This document shows positions 6,761-7,013 of a DNA stretch of 7,013 nucleotides, piece after piece (the stretch's first letter is position 1; each line of letters starts with the position of its first letter). Under the pieces are notes generated by a model. The model worked only from the letters and a program-made list of their open reading frames with translations, was not told the DNA's origin and made no database searches. The DNA is taken from assembly GCA_016183835.1 (NCBI GenBank), contig JACPDV010000404.1, positions 1 to 7,013 of the forward strand. Reading direction: 5' to 3'. The translations under genes were made by a program, and so were the position numbers. This DNA comes from Armatimonadota bacterium (GTDB lineage: Bacteria; Armatimonadota; UBA10988).

Positions 6761-6842
6761 AGCGGCTGGTTCGGGGAGCGGCGGCGGGGACCTGCCGCTC
6801 GCCCAGCGCGGACACAGAGCCAAGGCCGGCAACGCGATCCGA

Positions 6843-6879
6843 CCCCCTCTCCTTGCCAAGGAGAGGGCTGGGGTGAGAG
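6843..6879 (+). repeat. REP-like GC-rich palindrome, copy 3
   Basis: CCCTCTCCTTG (6845-6855) and CAAGGAGAGGG (6857-6867) form a perfect 11-bp inverted repeat around one central base, followed by a CTGGGGTGAGAG tail. The same stem-plus-GGGGTG-tail design is seen at 1553 and, inverted, at 1621. It lies between two divergent genes, so it is not serving as a terminator for either. The rest of the 6751-6958 intergenic region shows only the two ribosome-binding sites and no clear promoter. Confidence 0.7.
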
Positions 6880-6946
6880 CGTGTGAATCTTTCTTGGAGG
6901 CCCAAAAGGAGTCACGCAGCGGACAGCGAATCCTCGGGGTGAGCCC

Positions 6947-6952
6947 GAGGGA
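6947..6952 (+). promoter_or_regulatory. Shine-Dalgarno site for the right-edge gene
   Basis: GAGGGA is followed by six bases and then ATG 6959. An upstream GTG (6939) in another frame hits a stop within eight codons, so ATG 6959 is the best start in this region. Confidence 0.5.
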
Positions 6953-6958
6953 ACCGCG

Positions 6959-7013
6959 ATGAGCCAGGACCAGCAGCCAGAGACGGAGCAACCGGGGTTG
7001 TTCGAGGAAGCGC
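6959..7013 (+). CDS. Start of an unidentified gene (partial, runs off the window)
   Basis: Only 18 codons are visible, beginning MSQDQQPETEQPGLFEEA. The peptide is acidic and rich in Gln, Glu and Pro, with no sign of a signal peptide, so the product is likely cytoplasmic with a disordered N-terminus. The call rests on a ribosome-binding site at good spacing and an open frame to the edge. It is transcribed divergently from the glycoside hydrolase. No function can be assigned. Confidence 0.5.
   Translation, partial: MSQDQQPETEQPGLFEEA

Noticed and set aside
6751..6991. Longer starts for the glycoside hydrolase on the minus strand (for example ATG at 6915 or at 6991).
   Set aside because: They read through the REP-like palindrome and place residues before a good signal peptide; GTG 6750 with its GGAG fits much better.

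Overview
The window is strongly GC-rich, with G and C dominating third codon positions, so many long reading frames exist by chance and only a few are genes. The gene types suggest a free-living bacterium with a complex envelope and polysaccharide metabolism. The secreted glycoside hydrolase with carbohydrate-binding-like modules looks like proteins I associate with Planctomycetes, Armatimonadota and related lineages. That assignment is an impression from protein style; no marker gene supports it.

Left part (67-1528, + strand): two overlapping genes encode mostly helical proteins that end in the same 57-residue block (32 identities by hand alignment, no gaps). The block resembles the C-terminal beta domain of the Hsp70 nucleotide exchange factor GrpE. 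They are probably diverged GrpE-like cochaperones in an operon that starts left of the window.

Middle (1529-4099, + strand): an intergenic stretch holds an inverted pair of REP-like palindromes and then an exact 38-bp tandem duplication. These lie in front of a large gene for a membrane-anchored fusion. It has an unrecognised cytoplasmic N-terminal region, one transmembrane helix, a CapA/PgsA-type metallophosphatase-like domain and a VanX-type D-Ala-D-Ala dipeptidase (M15) domain. The duplication separates the probable original GTG start (1731) from the body of the gene by a frame change.

Right part (4106-6750, - strand): a secreted multidomain glycoside hydrolase of clan GH-A type, with a signal peptide, two beta-sandwich carbohydrate-binding-like modules, an Ig-like linker and a TIM-barrel catalytic domain. 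It is split into two frames by an indel at a G run near 5349-5352. It ends tail-to-tail with the fusion gene, 6 bp apart.

Far right: a divergent intergenic region (6751-6958) carries a third copy of the REP-like palindrome. A new + strand gene begins at 6959 and runs off the window.

The most notable points are the CapA-VanX fusion, the out-of-frame tandem duplication at its 5' end, the frameshifted hydrolase, and the pair of GrpE-like paralogues with unrelated N-termini. Two disrupted genes in 7 kb mean that assembly or sequencing error has to be excluded before either is called decay.
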